Positions 27,469-36,533 of a DNA stretch of 64,000 nt are shown in pieces (position 1 is the stretch's first letter; each line of letters begins with the position of its first letter). Made by a program: the position numbers and the translations under genes. The stretch spans positions 3,696-67,695 of the forward strand of contig UQIL01000010.1 of assembly GCA_900541025.1 (NCBI GenBank). Reading direction: 5' to 3'. The stretch comes from an uncultured Collinsella sp. (GTDB lineage: Bacteria; Actinomycetota; Coriobacteriia; Coriobacteriales; Coriobacteriaceae). The notes below the pieces were generated by a model, which was not told where the DNA came from, made no database searches, and worked only from the letters and a program-made list of their open reading frames with translations.

Positions 27469-27530
27469 CTATGGGATGGGATTCGCTCCCAACCCCGATA
27501 CTTCAACTAAGCACCTCGGCCCTGTTGTGT

Positions 27531-27549
27531 TATTCTAGAACAGACGTTC
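27531..27549. promoter_or_regulatory. LexA-type SOS box upstream of ruvCAB
   Basis: GAACAGACGTTC at 27538-27549 fits the Gram-positive/actinobacterial LexA site GAAC-N4-GTTC, flanked by A and G. It directly follows a -10-like TATTCT (27531-27536), a position suited to repression. It lies 57 bp before the ruvC start. Confidence 0.65.
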
Positions 27550-27605
27550 GTGAATAGTGCGCGGGGCCTTGTCTTGCGCTGTGCTTGTGGCGAGGGGAGG
27601 TTGGC

Positions 27606-28127
27606 TTGGTTATCTTGGGTATCGATCCCGGTTTGGCCCATACGGGGTGGGGGATTATCGAGGAGCGACGCGGCGAGGTTCGCTGCCGTGCCTACGGTTG
27701 TATTGAGACCAGCGCGGGCAGTCCGCTCGCGGTGCGCCTGTCACATATCGCCCGCGACCTCAAGGGTGTCGTGGAGCGCTACCGCCCCGATACCGCTGCT
27801 ATCGAGAGCATTTACTTTGGCGCCAACGTTCGCTCGGCTATCCCGACGGCGCATGCCCGCGGTGCTGCACTCGTGGCTCTTTCGGAGTGCGCGCTCGAGA
27901 TTGGCGAGTACACGCCTATGCAGATTAAGCAGGCTGTGGTGGGCACCGGCGCTGCAGATAAGCGGCAGGTCGCGTATATGGTTCGTACGCTCACACAGCT
28001 CGATCACGACCCGCATCCCGACCATGCAGCCGATGCCCTAGCCTGCGCCATCTGCCACGTAAACCTCAGCCGCACCCGTGCCCTCACCGGTGGCGAGTTC
28101 TATCAACAGAGAGGAACCGGATACTGA
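27606..28127 (+). CDS. ruvC: Holliday junction endonuclease RuvC
   Basis: A 173-residue dimeric nuclease that resolves Holliday junctions with RuvAB. Catalytic acids are visible: ILGIDPGLAHTGWG (first Asp), AAIESIYFG (Glu) and HPDHAADALACAICH (final Asp pair). The start is read as TTG 27606 because GGGGAGG ends five bases before it and the product then begins MVILGIDPG, the usual N-terminus. It is the first gene of ruvCAB: its TGA shares one base with the ruvA ATG. SOS control is likely from the upstream LexA-type box. Confidence 0.95.
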   Translation: MVILGIDPGLAHTGWGIIEERRGEVRCRAYGCIETSAGSPLAVRLSHIARDLKGVVERYRPDTAAIESIYFGANVRSAIPTAHARGAALVALSECALEIGEYTPMQIKQAVVGTGAADKRQVAYMVRTLTQLDHDPHPDHAADALACAICHVNLSRTRALTGGEFYQQRGTGY

Positions 28128-28747
28128 TGATTTCCCAGCTCCATGGAACGCTTGTCGAGGCCACGATGAGCTCGGCCGTTGTCGATGTGTCGGGCGTGGG
28201 CTTTGAGCTCGGCATCTCGGGCAGCACCGCGGCCACGTTGCCGACGCCCGGCGGCGAGGTTCGCCTCTACACGCGCATGCAGGTGCGCGAGGACGCCATG
28301 ATGCTCTTTGGTTTTGCCTCCAAGGACGAGCGCACGATGTTCGATCGGCTCGTGTCCGTCTCGGGCGTCGGTCCGCGCTTGGCGCTCGCCGTGCTCTCCA
28401 CCTATACCGTGGGACAGCTGTATTCCCTGGTAATGGCCGAGGATGACAAGGGCATGGCCAAGGTGCCCGGTGTGGGCAAAAAGACAGCGCAGCGCCTCAT
28501 CTTGGAGCTCAAGAGCACCTTTGCCAAGGACAAGGGCTTTGTGCCGGTCGACGTGATTCCCGGCCAGGTTGCGATGCCGGTTCCCTCCGCCGCTCCCTCG
28601 GCGATCGATGACGCCCGTGCGGCGCTCCTTTCCATGGGCTTTAGCCCGCAGGAGACCGATGTTGCCCTGAGCGGGTATGATGGGCAGGATATGCGTGTCG
28701 AGGATCTGCTCGGCGCGGCGCTTAAGCGACTCGGAATGGATGCGTGA
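28127..28747 (+). CDS. ruvA: Holliday junction branch migration protein RuvA
   Basis: A 206-residue RuvA. The N-terminal OB fold starts [11 protein letters not shown] and contains [14 protein letters not shown]. The tandem helix-hairpin-helix region follows ([16 protein letters not shown] and [17 protein letters not shown]). The C-terminal domain III ([16 protein letters not shown]) contacts RuvB. It overlaps ruvC by one base and ruvB by one base, so translation is coupled. GAGGAACC precedes the start. Confidence 0.96.
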   Translation: MISQLHGTLVEATMSSAVVDVSGVGFELGISGSTAATLPTPGGEVRLYTRMQVREDAMMLFGFASKDERTMFDRLVSVSGVGPRLALAVLSTYTVGQLYSLVMAEDDKGMAKVPGVGKKTAQRLILELKSTFAKDKGFVPVDVIPGQVAMPVPSAAPSAIDDARAALLSMGFSPQETDVALSGYDGQDMRVEDLLGAALKRLGMDA

Positions 28748-29814
28748 TGTGGGAAGCCGATGACTCTCAGGACCTGTGGGCGACGCCCGGCAACTCGCCG
28801 GCGGCATCCATGGCGCATGGCGAGCGCATGGTGGGCTCGGAGCTGACGCCCGAGGACCTTGATGTCGACCGTACCCTGCGCCCCCAGCGCCTGGATGACT
28901 ACTGCGGCCAGGAGCATATCAAGCAGAGCCTGCGCGTGCTGATCGAGGCCGCGCAGAGCCGCGGCGAGACGCTCGACCACGTGATCTTCTCGGGCCCTCC
29001 GGGTCTGGGCAAGACCACGCTGGCTACGGTTATCGCCAACGAGCTGGGCGCTCAGATCAAGACGACGAGCGGTCCGGCCATCGCGCGCACCGGCGACCTG
29101 GCGGCCATCCTGACTAACCTGCAGCCGGGTGATGTGCTGTTTATCGACGAGATCCACCGCCTCAACCGCTCGGTCGAGGAGGTCCTGTATCCTGCGATGG
29201 AGGACTTTGCCCTCGATATTGTGATCGGCAAGGGTCCGGCTGCACGCTCGATTCGCCTGGATATCCCCAAGTTCACGCTGGTGGCGGCAACGACTCGCTC
29301 GGGCATGTTGACCGGCCCGCTACGCGACCGTTTTGGCATTTCGTATCGTCTGGATTACTACACCGTCGAGGAACTCGCCCAGATTGTGACACGCTCGGCG
29401 ACCATCCTGGGCGTGACGATTGACCATCCCAGCGCGCTCGAGATCGGCTCGCGTTCGCGCGGCACGCCGCGTCTTGCCAACCGTCTGCTCAAGCGCGTGC
29501 GCGACTATGCGCAGGTGCGCGGCAACGGGCCTATTGAGCTTGATATTTGCCGCCAGGCGCTCGAGTTCTTTGAGATCGATGAACTTGGCCTGGACTGGAT
29601 GGACATTCGTATCTTGGAGACGCTTGCCAAGACGTTCTCCGGCCGCGCCGTGGGCCTGACGACCCTTGCCAGCGCGGTGGGCGAGGACCCGGGTACGCTT
29701 GAGGATGTCTACGAGCCCTATCTGCTGCAATGCGGCTTGATGATTCGCACACCGCAGGGTCGCCAGGCAACCCTGCGCACATTCGAGCATTTAGGAATTG
29801 AGCCGACCCTGTAG
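28747..29814 (+). CDS. ruvB: Holliday junction DNA helicase RuvB
   Basis: The 355-residue AAA+ motor that drives branch migration in complex with RuvA. Motifs: [20 protein letters not shown], Walker [13 protein letters not shown], Walker [22 protein letters not shown], sensor 1 ATTRSGML with arginine finger PLRDRFG, and the C-terminal winged helix ending [17 protein letters not shown] 28747 overlaps the ruvA stop; an in-frame GTG one codon upstream is also possible. Last gene of the ruvCAB operon. Confidence 0.96.
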   Translation: MWEADDSQDLWATPGNSPAASMAHGERMVGSELTPEDLDVDRTLRPQRLDDYCGQEHIKQSLRVLIEAAQSRGETLDHVIFSGPPGLGKTTLATVIANELGAQIKTTSGPAIARTGDLAAILTNLQPGDVLFIDEIHRLNRSVEEVLYPAMEDFALDIVIGKGPAARSIRLDIPKFTLVAATTRSGMLTGPLRDRFGISYRLDYYTVEELAQIVTRSATILGVTIDHPSALEIGSRSRGTPRLANRLLKRVRDYAQVRGNGPIELDICRQALEFFEIDELGLDWMDIRILETLAKTFSGRAVGLTTLASAVGEDPGTLEDVYEPYLLQCGLMIRTPQGRQATLRTFEHLGIEPTL

Positions 29815-29893
29815 GAATGGGCTTGTTTTAGCGCATCTGTAGGCTATCGCTGGGCATCGGGTAAACATATCGCCGTTCGTCGGTTACGGGCGT

Positions 29894-29920
29894 TTTACTA
29901 TTGCGCGTGCGTGCTATGCT
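29894..29920 (+). promoter_or_regulatory. Candidate fhs promoter
   Basis: TTTACT (29894-29899) and TATGCT (29915-29920) with a TG one base before the -10 (extended -10, TGCTATGCT), spacer 15. It lies about 40 bp before the fhs start. Confidence 0.35.
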
Positions 29921-29960
29921 GGATTGGTCTTTTTCTCATCCGGTAACGAAAGGACCGCCC

Positions 29961-31628
29961 ATGCCTACTGACATCGAAATCGCACGTTCTGTTACGCCGC
30001 TGCCTATTACCGAGGTGGCCAAGAACGCCGGCGTCGACGTTAAGCATCTGATTCCGTACGGCTTTGACAAGGCAAAGGTCGACTATTCCCTGCTCAACGA
30101 GCCAACTGATCACCAGGCCAAGCTTGTCCTCGTGACCGCTATCAATCCCACGCCCGCAGGCGAGGGCAAGACCACCACGACCATCGGTCTGGCCGACGGT
30201 CTGCGTCGTCGCGGCGTCAAGAGCGCCGTGGCCCTGCGCGAGCCTTCGCTCGGTCCCGTGTTTGGCGTGAAGGGCGGTGCCGCCGGTGGCGGTTGGGCCC
30301 AGGTCATCCCCATGGAGGACATCAACCTGCACTTCACCGGTGACTTCCATGCCATCGGTGCCGCCAATAACCTGCTGGCAGCCATGCTCGACAACCATAT
30401 TCAGCAGGGCAACCAGCTCGGCATCGACGTTAAGCGCATCACCTGGAAGCGCGTTGTCGACATGAACGACCGTCAGCTGCGCCATGTTATCGACGGCATT
30501 GGCGGCAAGGCCCAGGGAGTGCCGCGCGAGGACGGCTTCGATATCACCGTTGCCTCCGAGGTCATGGCGATCCTGTGCCTGTCCACGAGCATCAACGATC
30601 TTAAGGAGCGCCTGGGCGAGATTGTTGTCGGCTATAGCTATGCCGGCGAGCCCGTCCGCGCCCGTGACCTTAAGGCTCAGGGTGCCATGGCTGCCCTGCT
30701 CAAGGACGCGCTCAAACCCAACCTGGTTCAGACACTCGAGGGCACGCCCGCGTTTGTCCACGGCGGTCCTTTCGCCAATATTGCCCACGGCTGCAACTCC
30801 ATCATGGCCACCCGCATGGCCATGCGCTTTGGCGACGTCGCGATTACCGAGGCCGGTTTCGGCGCCGACCTGGGTGCCGAGAAGTTCCTCGACATCAAGT
30901 GCCGCATGACGGGCGTTCGCCCCAGCGCTGTCGTGGTCGTCGCCACTGCCCGCGCGCTTAAGTACAACGGCGGTGTTGCCAAGGCCGACCTCAACGAGGA
31001 GAACCTCGAGGCCCTCAAGGCCGGCATGCCCAACCTGCTGCGCCACGTTGACAACATTCAGAATGTCTACGGTCTGCCCTGCGTGGTCGCCATCAACCGC
31101 TTCCCGACGGACACCGAGGCCGAGCTCGAGCTCATCGAGTCCGAGTGCCAGAAGCTCGGTGTCAACGTTAAGCTGTCCGAGGTTTGGGCTAAGGGTGGCG
31201 AGGGCGCGCTCGACCTGGCCGATGAGGTCATGCGCCTGATCGAGCAGCCGAGCGAGCTCAAGTTTGCCTACGAGGACGGTGCCGATGTGGCCGACGCCCT
31301 CGAGGCCGTTGCCACCAAGGTCTACCGCGCCGACGGCGTTGACTTTACGCCGGCTGCCAAGCGTCAGCTCGCCGAGCTGCGCGAGAACGGCTTTGGCAAC
31401 CTACCGGTGTGCGTGGCCAAGACGCAGTACAGCTTTAGCGACAACGCCAAGGCGCTGGGCGCTCCCGAGGGCTTCCGCATCACCGTGCGCGAGCTCAAGG
31501 TTTCCGCCGGTGCTCATTTTGTGGTTGCGTTGACCGGCAGCGTTCTGACCATGCCCGGCCTGCCCAAGGTTCCCGCGGCCGAGAACATCAACGTCGACAA
31601 CGACGGCAACATCACTGGCCTGTTCTAG
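29961..31628 (+). CDS. fhs: Formate-tetrahydrofolate ligase
   Basis: A 555-residue ATP-dependent ligase forming 10-formyl-THF from formate and THF, the entry step to the methyl branch of one-carbon metabolism. The P-loop [18 protein letters not shown] is near residue 60. Other family blocks are [49 protein letters not shown] and [16 protein letters not shown] (read in parts). ATG 29961 follows AAAGGA; it gives the standard length. The gene has its own promoter candidate and terminator. The next steps (cyclohydrolase and FolD) are encoded 10 kb downstream. Confidence 0.97.
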   Translation: MPTDIEIARSVTPLPITEVAKNAGVDVKHLIPYGFDKAKVDYSLLNEPTDHQAKLVLVTAINPTPAGEGKTTTTIGLADGLRRRGVKSAVALREPSLGPVFGVKGGAAGGGWAQVIPMEDINLHFTGDFHAIGAANNLLAAMLDNHIQQGNQLGIDVKRITWKRVVDMNDRQLRHVIDGIGGKAQGVPREDGFDITVASEVMAILCLSTSINDLKERLGEIVVGYSYAGEPVRARDLKAQGAMAALLKDALKPNLVQTLEGTPAFVHGGPFANIAHGCNSIMATRMAMRFGDVAITEAGFGADLGAEKFLDIKCRMTGVRPSAVVVVATARALKYNGGVAKADLNEENLEALKAGMPNLLRHVDNIQNVYGLPCVVAINRFPTDTEAELELIESECQKLGVNVKLSEVWAKGGEGALDLADEVMRLIEQPSELKFAYEDGADVADALEAVATKVYRADGVDFTPAAKRQLAELRENGFGNLPVCVAKTQYSFSDNAKALGAPEGFRITVRELKVSAGAHFVVALTGSVLTMPGLPKVPAAENINVDNDGNITGLF

Positions 31629-31653
31629 GCCTGTTGCCCCTAGCTGCCTGCCC

Positions 31654-31688
31654 GCCCCGCCGTGCCCCCAAGGCCCGGCGGGGCTTTT
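31654..31688 (+). terminator. Rho-independent terminator after fhs
   Basis: GCCCCGCCG (31654-31662) pairs with CGGCGGGGC (31676-31684), followed by TTTTGTTTT. Confidence 0.88.
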
Positions 31689-31693
31689 GTTTT

Positions 31694-31930
31694 CTAACCG
31701 CGTTGAAGGCCGAAGAGCTTGGCGTTGCGCTCGGCGACCATCATGTTGATATCGGCGATTTCCATCTCGCCGTCAATGTAGGGCTGGTAGGTACCGTAGG
31801 GGTCGCCAGCCCCCAAGCTGCAGCTTCCGCAGTTATCGCAGCTGCCGTTGCCGCAACCCGCGAGTGCCAGCTTAATGATCTCCTCGCGTTCGGCGCGCGT
31901 CGTATCTTTGATGAGCTTGCTTTTTGCCAT
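31694..31930 (-). CDS. Small cysteine-rich protein of unknown function
   Basis: A 78-residue hypothetical protein. It has a basic helical start (MAKSKLIKDTTRAEREEI), then a compact cysteine cluster CGNGSCDNCGSC (Cx4CxxCxxC) that could bind Zn or an Fe-S cluster, then an acidic, well-ordered tail YIDGEMEIADINMMVAERNA. No signal peptide. GAGGAA precedes ATG 31930. It is convergent with fhs; the stop codon is embedded in the T-run of the fhs terminator. I do not recognise a characterised family. Confidence 0.7.
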   Translation of the reverse strand: MAKSKLIKDTTRAEREEIIKLALAGCGNGSCDNCGSCSLGAGDPYGTYQPYIDGEMEIADINMMVAERNAKLFGLQRG

Positions 31931-32067
31931 GACGTTCCTCGATTCGCTTGTTGCCACCTGTCGCGCATGTCTTGTAGATACCGACGGGCTCTGCCCATCA
32001 TAGGCTTTTGCGCGGGTAGAATGCATGGATAACTTGATGCTCACGCGCGACGGAAAGGAATCGTTGC

Positions 32068-33057
32068 ATGGATCAGGACAAGACAACCGTGATGGGCGGT
32101 TACGGTTCCGCGCAGGCTGGCGATAGCGCCGATGCGACCCGCGTTGTTCCCAACCCCGGTTATACCGACCCCGCCGCGACGCAGCCTTCTGCCGAGCCCA
32201 CCCGGGTTATGGGCTATGGAGACGCGGCGCAGGATTCTTACGCTGCATCTTCGCAAGGCTCCTATGGCAACGCAGCTCCGGACCCGTTTGATTACGCGCC
32301 GCAGGATTCTTATGCCGCCTCGACGCCGAATCCCTATGATGACCTGCCGCAAAATCCCATTCCGCAGCCTCAGCAGACGACGTATATGCCTCGCACGGCG
32401 CAGCCTCGCTACGAGTCGCGCGAGCCGTATCGCGAGTACCCCAAGTCGATTCCGCAATATGGCGAGGACGAGGAGAAGAAGCCGTCGCGTTCGTCGAGCG
32501 TGATCAAGAAGATCCTCATCGTGCTGGCGATCTTCTTTGCGCTGTCGGTTGTGTTTGCCATTGTGTCGGGCATGCTCAACAAGCGAGGGAGTTCAACGGC
32601 CGATACCGCTGCCGAGCAAACCGAGTCCGCCTCGTCTAGCACCGTCGATCTGAGCGATATCCCGGGGCAGTACTGGTCCAACGCCAAGAAGCTCCTTAAG
32701 TCGCGCGGCGCCGATCTTTCGAATGCCGTGGTCCTGACTGATGATGGCTCAACGCCCGTCGTCGATGCCAACTGGATCGTTACTTCTGCTTACTATAACG
32801 GCAACGGCAACCTCGAAATTCAACTCACGCACAAGAACAGCTCGGGCAACTCGTCCGACGGCCAAAGCGGTACCGACAGCTCGAGCTCCAATACGCTGGA
32901 GGACTTGAGCAACAAGGCACGGGAGTTGGGAGACAAGGCGCAAGAGCTGGGCGATACGGCACAAAACCTGGGCAATACCGCGCAGAACTTGGGCGACATG
33001 GCGACGGATGCCTGGAACGCCCTACAAAACGGTATCTCGGGCGCGCAGGGAAACTAG
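32068..33057 (+). CDS. Single-pass membrane protein with disordered cytoplasmic arm
   Basis: A 329-residue protein of unknown function. Residues 1-145 are disordered and rich in Pro, Tyr, Gln and Ser, with three similar short motifs, TTVM (6), TRVV (24) and TRVM (45). These resemble phospho-threonine sites bound by FHA domains in actinobacterial signalling (inference). One transmembrane segment lies at about 149-170. The extracellular part has a small folded-looking region (VDLSDIPGQYWSNAKKLLKSRGA, PASTA-like in feel but not assignable) and then a Ser/Asn-rich linker. The C-terminus is a heptad-like repeat, LGDKAQELGDTAQNLGNTAQ, probably helical. GGAAAGGAA precedes ATG 32068. No partner genes adjacent. 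Confidence 0.7.
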   Translation: MDQDKTTVMGGYGSAQAGDSADATRVVPNPGYTDPAATQPSAEPTRVMGYGDAAQDSYAASSQGSYGNAAPDPFDYAPQDSYAASTPNPYDDLPQNPIPQPQQTTYMPRTAQPRYESREPYREYPKSIPQYGEDEEKKPSRSSSVIKKILIVLAIFFALSVVFAIVSGMLNKRGSSTADTAAEQTESASSSTVDLSDIPGQYWSNAKKLLKSRGADLSNAVVLTDDGSTPVVDANWIVTSAYYNGNGNLEIQLTHKNSSGNSSDGQSGTDSSSSNTLEDLSNKARELGDKAQELGDTAQNLGNTAQNLGDMATDAWNALQNGISGAQGN

Positions 33058-33069
33058 CTGTTAAGCGGG

Positions 33070-34251
33070 CTACAGCTGCTCGGCCGGACGCTCGGGCGAG
33101 CTGAAGCCCGAATCAAATGTGACGACGCACGAGACGTTGGGCCGGCGCTCGTGCACGATGCGCGTGACGAGCTCCAGCAGCTCCTCGTCGGATATATCAA
33201 AGCCGTCGGGACGCACTAGGTCAAACGAAACGAACCCGTCGTGCTCGTGCAGGTCGTGGATGGAGAGTGCGGGGTCGATCTGCATGATGCCGCGCTTGAC
33301 CCAGCCGCGCAAATCATCGCCGGTTGTCGCGATGGGGTCGCAGTGCAGCGTGATGTCAATGCCCATCTGGCGCTTGATGTCGTGCTCGATGGTGTCCAGG
33401 ATCTCGTGATGTTCAAACGCGTCGCCCTCGCCGGGCATCTCCACGTGGGCGCTGGCAAACTGACGACCGGGGCCGTAGTCGTGCACCATCAGGTCGTGTG
33501 TGCCCAAGACCTGCGGATAGGACATGATCTTGTCGCGGATTGCCTGGACGAGCTTGGGGTCGGGCGCTTGCCCCAGCAACGGGCTGATGGCGTCGCGCAC
33601 CAGGCCCATGCCACTGATGCAGATGAAGACGCCCACGCCCAGGCCCGCCCAGCCGTCGAGGTCAAAGCCGGTCGTCTGCGAAATAAGCGCTGCGGCCAGG
33701 ACCGATCCCGAGGTGATGACGTCGTTTTTGGAGTCCTGTGCTGTGGCGATGAGTGTTTCGGAATCGATACGGTTGCCCAGCGCACGGTTGAATGCGGCCA
33801 TCCAGAATTTGACGAGCATGGACAAGACGAGAGCGGCTAGGGAGACCAGCGTGTAGGCGGTGGGGGAGGGCTTGATGATCTTAGTGACCGACTCGAGGAT
33901 CAGGTTGATGCCGACGGCGCAAACCAGGACGGCGACAAACAAGCCGGCGAGGTACTCGTAGCGGCCGTGGCCATAGGGGTGGCCTTCGTCTGCCGGGCGG
34001 CTGGCGAGGCGGAACCCGAGCAGGCTCACGATGTTGCTCGAGGCATCGGAGAGGTTGTTGAAAGCGTCGGCGATGAGGGAGACGGAGCCAGCGAGCAGGC
34101 CCGCGATGCCCTTGGCCAGGCACAGGGTGATGTTGAGGCCAATGCAGATGAGGCTTGCGGCGAAGCCCGCGTTGGTGCGGCAAGATGCATCGACCGGCTC
34201 GCCCTCGCTGCCGGGAACAAGCGTATGTACCAGCCGATTTACAAATAGCAT
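33070..34251 (-). CDS. Cation diffusion facilitator family transporter
   Basis: A 393-residue CDF-type metal/proton antiporter for Zn, Mn or Fe. About six membrane helices, with metal-site residues in SLIADAFNNLSDASSNIVSL (helix 2), the HPYGHGRYEYLAGL motif after it, and AQDSKNDVITSGSVL (helix 5, D..ND). A long C-terminal cytoplasmic domain includes MVHDYGPGRQFASAHVEMPG. The extra tail, about 80 residues beyond the usual domain, is rich in Asp and His. ATG 34251 has GAGG about nine bases upstream; an ATG seven codons earlier lacks one. Convergent with the preceding membrane protein gene. Confidence 0.9.
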   Translation of the reverse strand: MLFVNRLVHTLVPGSEGEPVDASCRTNAGFAASLICIGLNITLCLAKGIAGLLAGSVSLIADAFNNLSDASSNIVSLLGFRLASRPADEGHPYGHGRYEYLAGLFVAVLVCAVGINLILESVTKIIKPSPTAYTLVSLAALVLSMLVKFWMAAFNRALGNRIDSETLIATAQDSKNDVITSGSVLAAALISQTTGFDLDGWAGLGVGVFICISGMGLVRDAISPLLGQAPDPKLVQAIRDKIMSYPQVLGTHDLMVHDYGPGRQFASAHVEMPGEGDAFEHHEILDTIEHDIKRQMGIDITLHCDPIATTGDDLRGWVKRGIMQIDPALSIHDLHEHDGFVSFDLVRPDGFDISDEELLELVTRIVHERRPNVSCVVTFDSGFSSPERPAEQL

Positions 34252-34469
34252 AGCGGTCGTCCTCACAATCATGTTTAAGGGGATAGTGTAGCTCGCGCGG
34301 AGGCGCTGTGCACCGATGCTCAGAAAATGCAGCAATGGTCTGCCGGTGCTAACGAGCGAGCCTTCTCGTCTGCCTGGGTGGTCCATTTTGGGCCACATGG
34401 GTATGGGCATGTGCCAGTTTGCTCGACATACTTAATGTCGACAGCCCCTGTGCAAAGGAGGACGTTTCC

Positions 34470-35807
34470 ATGGACGAGATGTTGGCCATTAAATGTCAAA
34501 ACTGCGGCGGCCCTATGTACTCGCACCAAGCTAAGCGCAGCTTTGAGTGCGCCTATTGCGGCGTGGTCATTCCGTGGCAGGCGGACGCCGGAGAGCCCAA
34601 GAGCGCTTTGGGCATTCGCCATACGCCGTTGACGGTGGTGGATGGACTGCTCAAGCTCACGCATGTGTCGCAACTCGAGCGCCCGGAGGACCCGGACTGG
34701 TATTTCTTCAATTCGCACTGGCGCAATCAGTCGGTCCTGGAACATCTGCTGTGGGAGGATCGCGGCACGGCGCAGGAGTTCCAAGAGGCCACGCATGTGA
34801 GCATTCCTTGCCCCTTCTGCGGAGCGTCCTTTGAGGGCGAGTCAACGCAGCGTGTGTTTGAGTGCCCGTCCTGCGGCAACAAGATCGGCATTGCCGACCT
34901 GCTCAAGCCCGGTACGTTTAGCAAACGTCTGACCATGGGCGTGGGTGCGGAGTATGTGCCGGAGCAGGGTATTCCCTGCGAAATCTCACCGCAGCAGGCA
35001 CGTGCCAACGCGCTGCAGCTGGTGCGCCAGTACCCGGATGCCTTTGCCGGGCACGACGTGGAAGACGCGATTCAAAACGACATGATGCTCTTCTATTTCC
35101 CCATGGCGCTGGCGGACCTGCGTATGATGGCGAGCTTCCCGGGCAAGGGCCTGAGCAAGGAAACCCTGGTGTACTACGAGGTGCTCGACTGGGCGTATCC
35201 GCGGGCAAACTATCTGGATGTTCGCCTTATGGGCATTTTGGAGCCGTGGGACTTCGCCAAGGTCGGTCCGTTCGATCCCGCCATGCAGGAAGGCGACTTT
35301 CGCGTTGTCTCCGTCGATGCGTCTACCAAGGACCAGGTGGTCATTGATAAGTTGGCGCTCGACATTGTCGGCAACGATGCCGAGGCGGTGCTTGGGCTCA
35401 ATAAAAAGAGCATCCGAACCTGGGCGCGCAAGGCCCGCAAGCATAAGGACGGTCTGGTGATGGTGCCGGTCTACTTTGTCGATCGTCCGGCGACGGACAG
35501 CCGCGACGGCGAGCAAGTGCGCATCGCTGTGAACGGCCAGACGGGCCGCGCGGCCGCGGTGGTGTTTAGCGACAAGCGCGAGACGCATGTGGTGGCGCCG
35601 CTCAACCTGAGCCTTCATCTGTCCGGCGAGAGCACCGTGCACGCCACGCCCATCGAGGTCAAATACGTTAAGTCGCCGTTTCTGTACCAGATCGTGCGCC
35701 GTGGAGGCGGCGAGCAACCGCGCCAGGTTGCAGCCGCCGTCGAGGGTTCCTACCGAGAAGAAAAGCCCAAACGCCGCGGTCTGCTGGGTGCGCTATTTGG
35801 GAAGTAG
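34470..35807 (+). CDS. Zinc-ribbon protein of unknown function
   Basis: A 445-residue cytoplasmic protein. Two zinc ribbons: CQNCGG..CAYCG near residues 9-31 and CPFCGAS..CPSCGN near 113-133. The remaining 300 residues are a soluble alpha/beta region ending in a basic KPKRRGLLGALFGK tail, which could sit on a membrane surface. It resembles TFIIB/primosome-type zinc-ribbon proteins annotated without function in Firmicutes and Actinobacteria. AAAGGAGG lies eight bases before ATG 34470. It is transcribed alone, divergent from the CDF gene. Confidence 0.75.
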   Translation: MDEMLAIKCQNCGGPMYSHQAKRSFECAYCGVVIPWQADAGEPKSALGIRHTPLTVVDGLLKLTHVSQLERPEDPDWYFFNSHWRNQSVLEHLLWEDRGTAQEFQEATHVSIPCPFCGASFEGESTQRVFECPSCGNKIGIADLLKPGTFSKRLTMGVGAEYVPEQGIPCEISPQQARANALQLVRQYPDAFAGHDVEDAIQNDMMLFYFPMALADLRMMASFPGKGLSKETLVYYEVLDWAYPRANYLDVRLMGILEPWDFAKVGPFDPAMQEGDFRVVSVDASTKDQVVIDKLALDIVGNDAEAVLGLNKKSIRTWARKARKHKDGLVMVPVYFVDRPATDSRDGEQVRIAVNGQTGRAAAVVFSDKRETHVVAPLNLSLHLSGESTVHATPIEVKYVKSPFLYQIVRRGGGEQPRQVAAAVEGSYREEKPKRRGLLGALFGK

Positions 35808-35945
35808 GGGAGTAGCGCCGGTTGTTGCCGTAACGTGATGGCCGAGGGTGCGGGGCGGCTCTCAGGAGTGCGGGCTGCCGTCTGATTGTTTGAGGGTGCC
35901 AGATGTAAATAAACAGTGGAGCGGCTGCAAAAGAGCCGCCCCACC

Positions 35946-36055
35946 GGGTAAAATCAGGTTGTGCCGCGGAACCCGCTCCTCAGTCGGTCAACTTTGGAAG
36001 CGCGGGCAACGCAGGTACAAGTGTCTTAAGGGCCGGCTGCAACCGGCCCTTTTTT
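35946..36055 (+). ncRNA. Candidate structured small RNA with terminator
   Basis: No ORF is credible here, but the plus strand folds well. TTGTGCC pairs with GGTACAA, inside it GCG with CGC, then CCCGC with GCGGG and TCC with GGA, closing a 16-base loop. It ends in a strong terminator, GGGCCGG/CCGGCCC plus six T (36030-36055). GGGTAAAATC at 35946-35955 could supply the -10 element. Sequence blocks recur in inverse orientation at 36195-36237. It does not match SRP RNA, 6S RNA, tmRNA or a riboswitch I know. A regulatory RNA or antisense partner is a guess. Confidence 0.4.
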
Positions 36056-36075
36056 ATGACTCCCTTCGCTATCCG

Positions 36076-36168
36076 TTACTGCTTATATTCCCGCCAGATC
36101 GAGTAGAGGTTCCGGGCAATGCCGGTCACATACATCGAGAGGCGCAGGATTTCAAGAAACAAGTTCAT
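36076..36168 (-). CDS. Candidate 30-residue peptide
   Basis: A short ORF starting MNLFLEILRLSMYV and ending IWREYKQ, with hydrophobic residues broken by Arg and Glu, so an amphipathic helix is likely. GGGGTG lies six bases before the ATG. The leader on this strand contains GGGTAAAATC, GCCGCGGAATCCGC and GCGGGCAACGC, all found in the convergent RNA candidate at 35946. The terminator-like hairpin at 36030 lies just beyond the stop. A type I toxin or small membrane-active peptide is possible; similarity to a known family is not recognised. Confidence 0.35.
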   Translation of the reverse strand: MNLFLEILRLSMYVTGIARNLYSIWREYKQ

Positions 36169-36238
36169 AGGCTTCACCCCAATCGGAGATCGGAGCGTTG
36201 CCCGCAGGCGGATTCCGCGGCAGACAAGATTTTACCCT

Positions 36239-36533
36239 ATACGCCGCAGCGGGGGATATCTGACCCCAGTGTTAGAGTGGTGTCCATTTGCATGGATGAC
36301 CGGGCATGATCGCGACATATCCTGGAGTTGAAATGCCGCTGGGGATACGAGGGGGAGCCGGGGTCGGATGTTGGGGCTCAACGAAGCAAGTGGCGCTTCT
36401 GTTTTCTTGGGATCGGGGATGCGAATCAGCCTGCAGCAATGGGCCCAACTCGATTCGGGGCGCAGTGAGTCCCGAATCGAGCGTTCCTGGCTGCCATGCA
36501 TGTCAGGTGATGAAAGTCCACAGCGGCATCGCC
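36239..36533. other. Non-coding interval with one hairpin
   Basis: No supported gene. It contains an 11-bp perfect inverted repeat, CTCGATTCGGG at 36449-36459 and its complement at 36471-36481, with loop GCGCAGTGAGT and no T-run. The GC level and lack of codon bias suggest decayed or recombined DNA between the peptide ORF and the HTH gene. Confidence 0.4.

Noticed and set aside
35946..36055. Signal recognition particle RNA
   Set aside because: GGAAG and a hairpin are present, but the conserved CAGGUCCGGAAGGAAGCAGC core is not, so the RNA is left as unknown.
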